Assembly: GCA_022702545.1 (NCBI GenBank)
Contig: JAHRBC010000001.1
Location: forward strand, 7,750,001 to 7,814,000
Source: Phycomyces nitens
Taxonomy: Eukaryota > Mucoromycota > Mucoromycetes > Mucorales > Phycomycetaceae
Reading direction: 5' to 3'
DNA: 64,000 nt
In this document: piece by piece, positions 62,160 to 64,000 of the stretch
Numbering within the stretch: position 1 is the first letter of the stretch
How the letters are laid out: every line of letters starts with the position of its first letter
The notes under the pieces: generated by a model
Told to the model about the DNA's origin: nothing
Seen by the model: the letters and a program-made list of their open reading frames with translations, nothing else
Databases searched by the model: none
Program-made: the position numbers and the translations under genes

Positions 62160-62591
62160 ATTCAAAGGTAAAGAGCAAGCATTATGTCTTTAGAAGAGCT
62201 CTTTTTATAAGGGTTCATAAATCAAGTCCATTGTTCTCTAATGCTGATCTCTGCAGCAACGATTTCCATAGTGATTTGATTCATCTTTGTCGACCAAACA
62301 GTTTTGCCCCAACAACAATAAAACAAGCACTTATTTCTACAAAAGGCAACGTAACAGGTATCCAACCGTATTCATAATACAAATAACTGCAGGAGAATAA
62401 GCTTGTGGCCATTTTTTCATTTGATTTCACCCTACAGATGAATAATATTTGGTCTACACAATCGAGCCTTTTAATAATAATCCAGTCATAAAGAATCTAT
62501 TCTCCTAATGACTTTAATTTCTTTACTCTAGAGGCCCCACTGGCGGATGTCTAGTGAAACTCATGTCAATATCATCAGCACAAATAGTATT
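62160..62591. other. Intergenic DNA
   Basis: Short region between the Sgf11 stop and the start of the secreted protein gene, both on the minus strand. No coding potential supported. A spliced alternative end of Sgf11 could reach into its right part. Confidence 0.5.
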
Positions 62592-63575
62592 CTAATTTAC
62601 CAGCGGCAGCTTCTTTCTTTTCCTGTCTGACATTGGGCCATCATATTCATTCGAACTTGCACAATCATCTGATGCATTTGATGGATTAGGTGATGATCCT
62701 AGTCTAAGTATTATTATTATTGTTTAATATTAGCAATTTATTATAGCAATTTATTATTTTCATTATTCACCTTCTACTTGCTACCCTGCTCGACTGTCTT
62801 CCGGCCAAACCAAGGCACTTTTCTAGATGAGGTGCGTATCTTGTGGAGGCAATCGTATTGTCACAGTTCATACACTTGTAGGACGGCAGATTGTTGACAT
62901 TATAGTGGTTTCCAAATATGTCTGTGTTGGGGCGCACGACTAACAAGGACACATCAATTTGGGCTCGGACAATATAATAGAATATAGAATATAGATATAA
63001 TGAATCAATAAGAAATATATAATGACAATTTACCATAGGATCGACACCTTATATATATATATATATATATATTAAGATTATTATTATTGATATAAAGCAA
63101 ATGGTTAATACAAGCAAACTATCAATTGGTTTTTTTTTACTTTGTCTGGCACAGTTGGCAGGTCTCTAGGGCACGTTTTGTATCTCGGTGGACTTTAGAC
63201 AGCACATCATAGATGCATTCGTCTATGAGGTCTCCAAACAGCCCAAACGCCTAGAACAATAAAGATTGATAATGATTCGAGATCAGGTATATTTACCAAG
63301 GTTGCCTTTGTATTTGGGATTTCTTTTGGGGAGTCCTTATCGCCTGCATCCAGCAGCAGTTTTGGAATGCTCTTTTGAAGTGTTGCATGAGTCTGCTGGA
63401 GTTCATCGAGGGTGCGATTGCATTCGGCCAAAAGTCGTCGAAAGAGACTGCTAGGTGATGAACAAGCGTTGTGAGGTGATTGATGCACAACTTACGCATT
63501 GCTTGCCTCGCGTTGTTCTTCAGGGATTGCTGGGCTGGATGTATGGGAGTCTAAGGCGAGTTTTGGTTTCTGCAT
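62592..63575 (-). CDS. SGF11: SAGA-associated factor 11 (Sgf11)
   Basis: Six exons on the minus strand: 63496-63575, 63297-63450, 63141-63250, 63034-63047, 62771-62963, 62592-62703, giving 220 aa. The N-terminal helix AFGLFGDLIDECIYDVLSKV, HRDTKRALETCQLCQTK matches the segment that anchors Sgf11 to the SAGA deubiquitinase module. The zinc finger is YKCMNCDNTIASTRYAPHLE followed by KCLGL, with ligands Cys150, Cys153, His165 and Cys169, and the invariant SSRVASRR follows. It works with Ubp8/Sgf73/Sus1 to remove ubiquitin from histone H2B. Exon 4 is a 14-nt microexon, and exon 1 was found only by phase-consistent splicing. The stop at 62592 assumes no further intron. Confidence 0.87.
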
Positions 63576-64000
63576 TTCTCTAAATGTGTGTGTATATATT
63601 TATATGTATATATATATATATGTATATGTATTGCTGGGCTTGCTTAAAGTCCAAAGATTTATGTGTGTGTGTATGTGTATTCAATTTTGATGGCGTAAAA
63701 ATAATATAAATAAATTATGTGTATGATATAAAACAATTGGGACCCAGCCAAAAAGGGTCGCTAGGAAACAAAATAAAAGTGCTGCAGGACAATACAATAC
63801 AATCAGATCACTAGCAAGATAAGGCGGACTTTGGTGTTAAAAGATTTCAATGCAAAAGGTGGCTTGTGTTCGTGTCGGAATTCAGCATTAGTTTGTTTGT
63901 ATTTATTGGTAGGCCAAAAAGTATTAAAGATGTGTATTAGGAGTATTCCTTCAAAGACTATCAAGCCATGTATTCAATGGATCGTCACTTCTTGCTTCTT
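63576..64000. other. Upstream region of SGF11
   Basis: Contains (GT)n and (TA)n repeats at about 63585-63685. The remaining sequence to the window edge shows no supportable gene. Confidence 0.45.

Overview
The window looks like a fungal nuclear contig from the Mucoromycota, probably Mucorales. The grounds are short introns (about 45-80 nt, GT-AG with CTAAT/CTGAC-like branch sites), AT-rich intergenic DNA full of TA/ATT/GA microsatellites, decayed Tc1/mariner-type transposases, and a gene set that mixes fungal features (Opi1, Ino4-like bHLH, BAR_2 protein) with features shared with animals (full-length membrane SREBP, LAMTOR5). A genus cannot be fixed from sequence alone. All gene models were built by hand from splice sites, reading-frame phase and family motifs; several open frames that appear longer begin at TTG, so I moved those starts to the first in-frame ATG.

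Layout. 1-7.3 kb: gene-free, with degenerate tandem repeats, a strong hairpin and three decayed gene or transposon remnants. 7.3-23 kb: gene-dense block of BAR_2/Gvp36-like protein, alpha/beta-hydrolase-like protein, Prp43 helicase, TVP38/VTT membrane protein, S-formylglutathione hydrolase and a small basic protein (+ strand), then a Lys-rich hypothetical protein and an epoxide hydrolase (- strand). 23.9-25.7 kb: a hexokinase-family gene that has lost its catalytic Asp. 25.7-31 kb: relic and repeat DNA. 31.1-49 kb: widely spaced regulators: Ino4-like bHLH, O-fucosyltransferase-like protein, CREB/ATF-type bZIP, SREBP, F-box protein. 50.4-56.7 kb: LAMTOR5 (a 93-aa, four-exon gene), SRAP/HMCES, and the 14-exon ribosome-biogenesis GTPase EFL1. 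59.7 kb: tRNA-Asn(GTT). 60.3-63.6 kb: Opi1-like repressor, a secreted Cys-rich protein and the SAGA subunit Sgf11.

How the genes relate. Three regulators concern membrane lipids: an Ino4-like bHLH, an Opi1-family protein and SREBP. The DNA just upstream of four regulator genes contains a sequence resembling the binding site of its own protein family: an inverted pair of ICRE/CACGTG elements before the bHLH, CACGTGAAAA before OPI1, a TCACNCCAC-type SRE before SREBP, and a 16-bp GACGTC-centred palindrome plus several CRE half-sites before the bZIP. This suggests, but does not prove, an auto- and cross-regulated lipid/stress circuit. It and the pseudo-hexokinase are the most notable observations.
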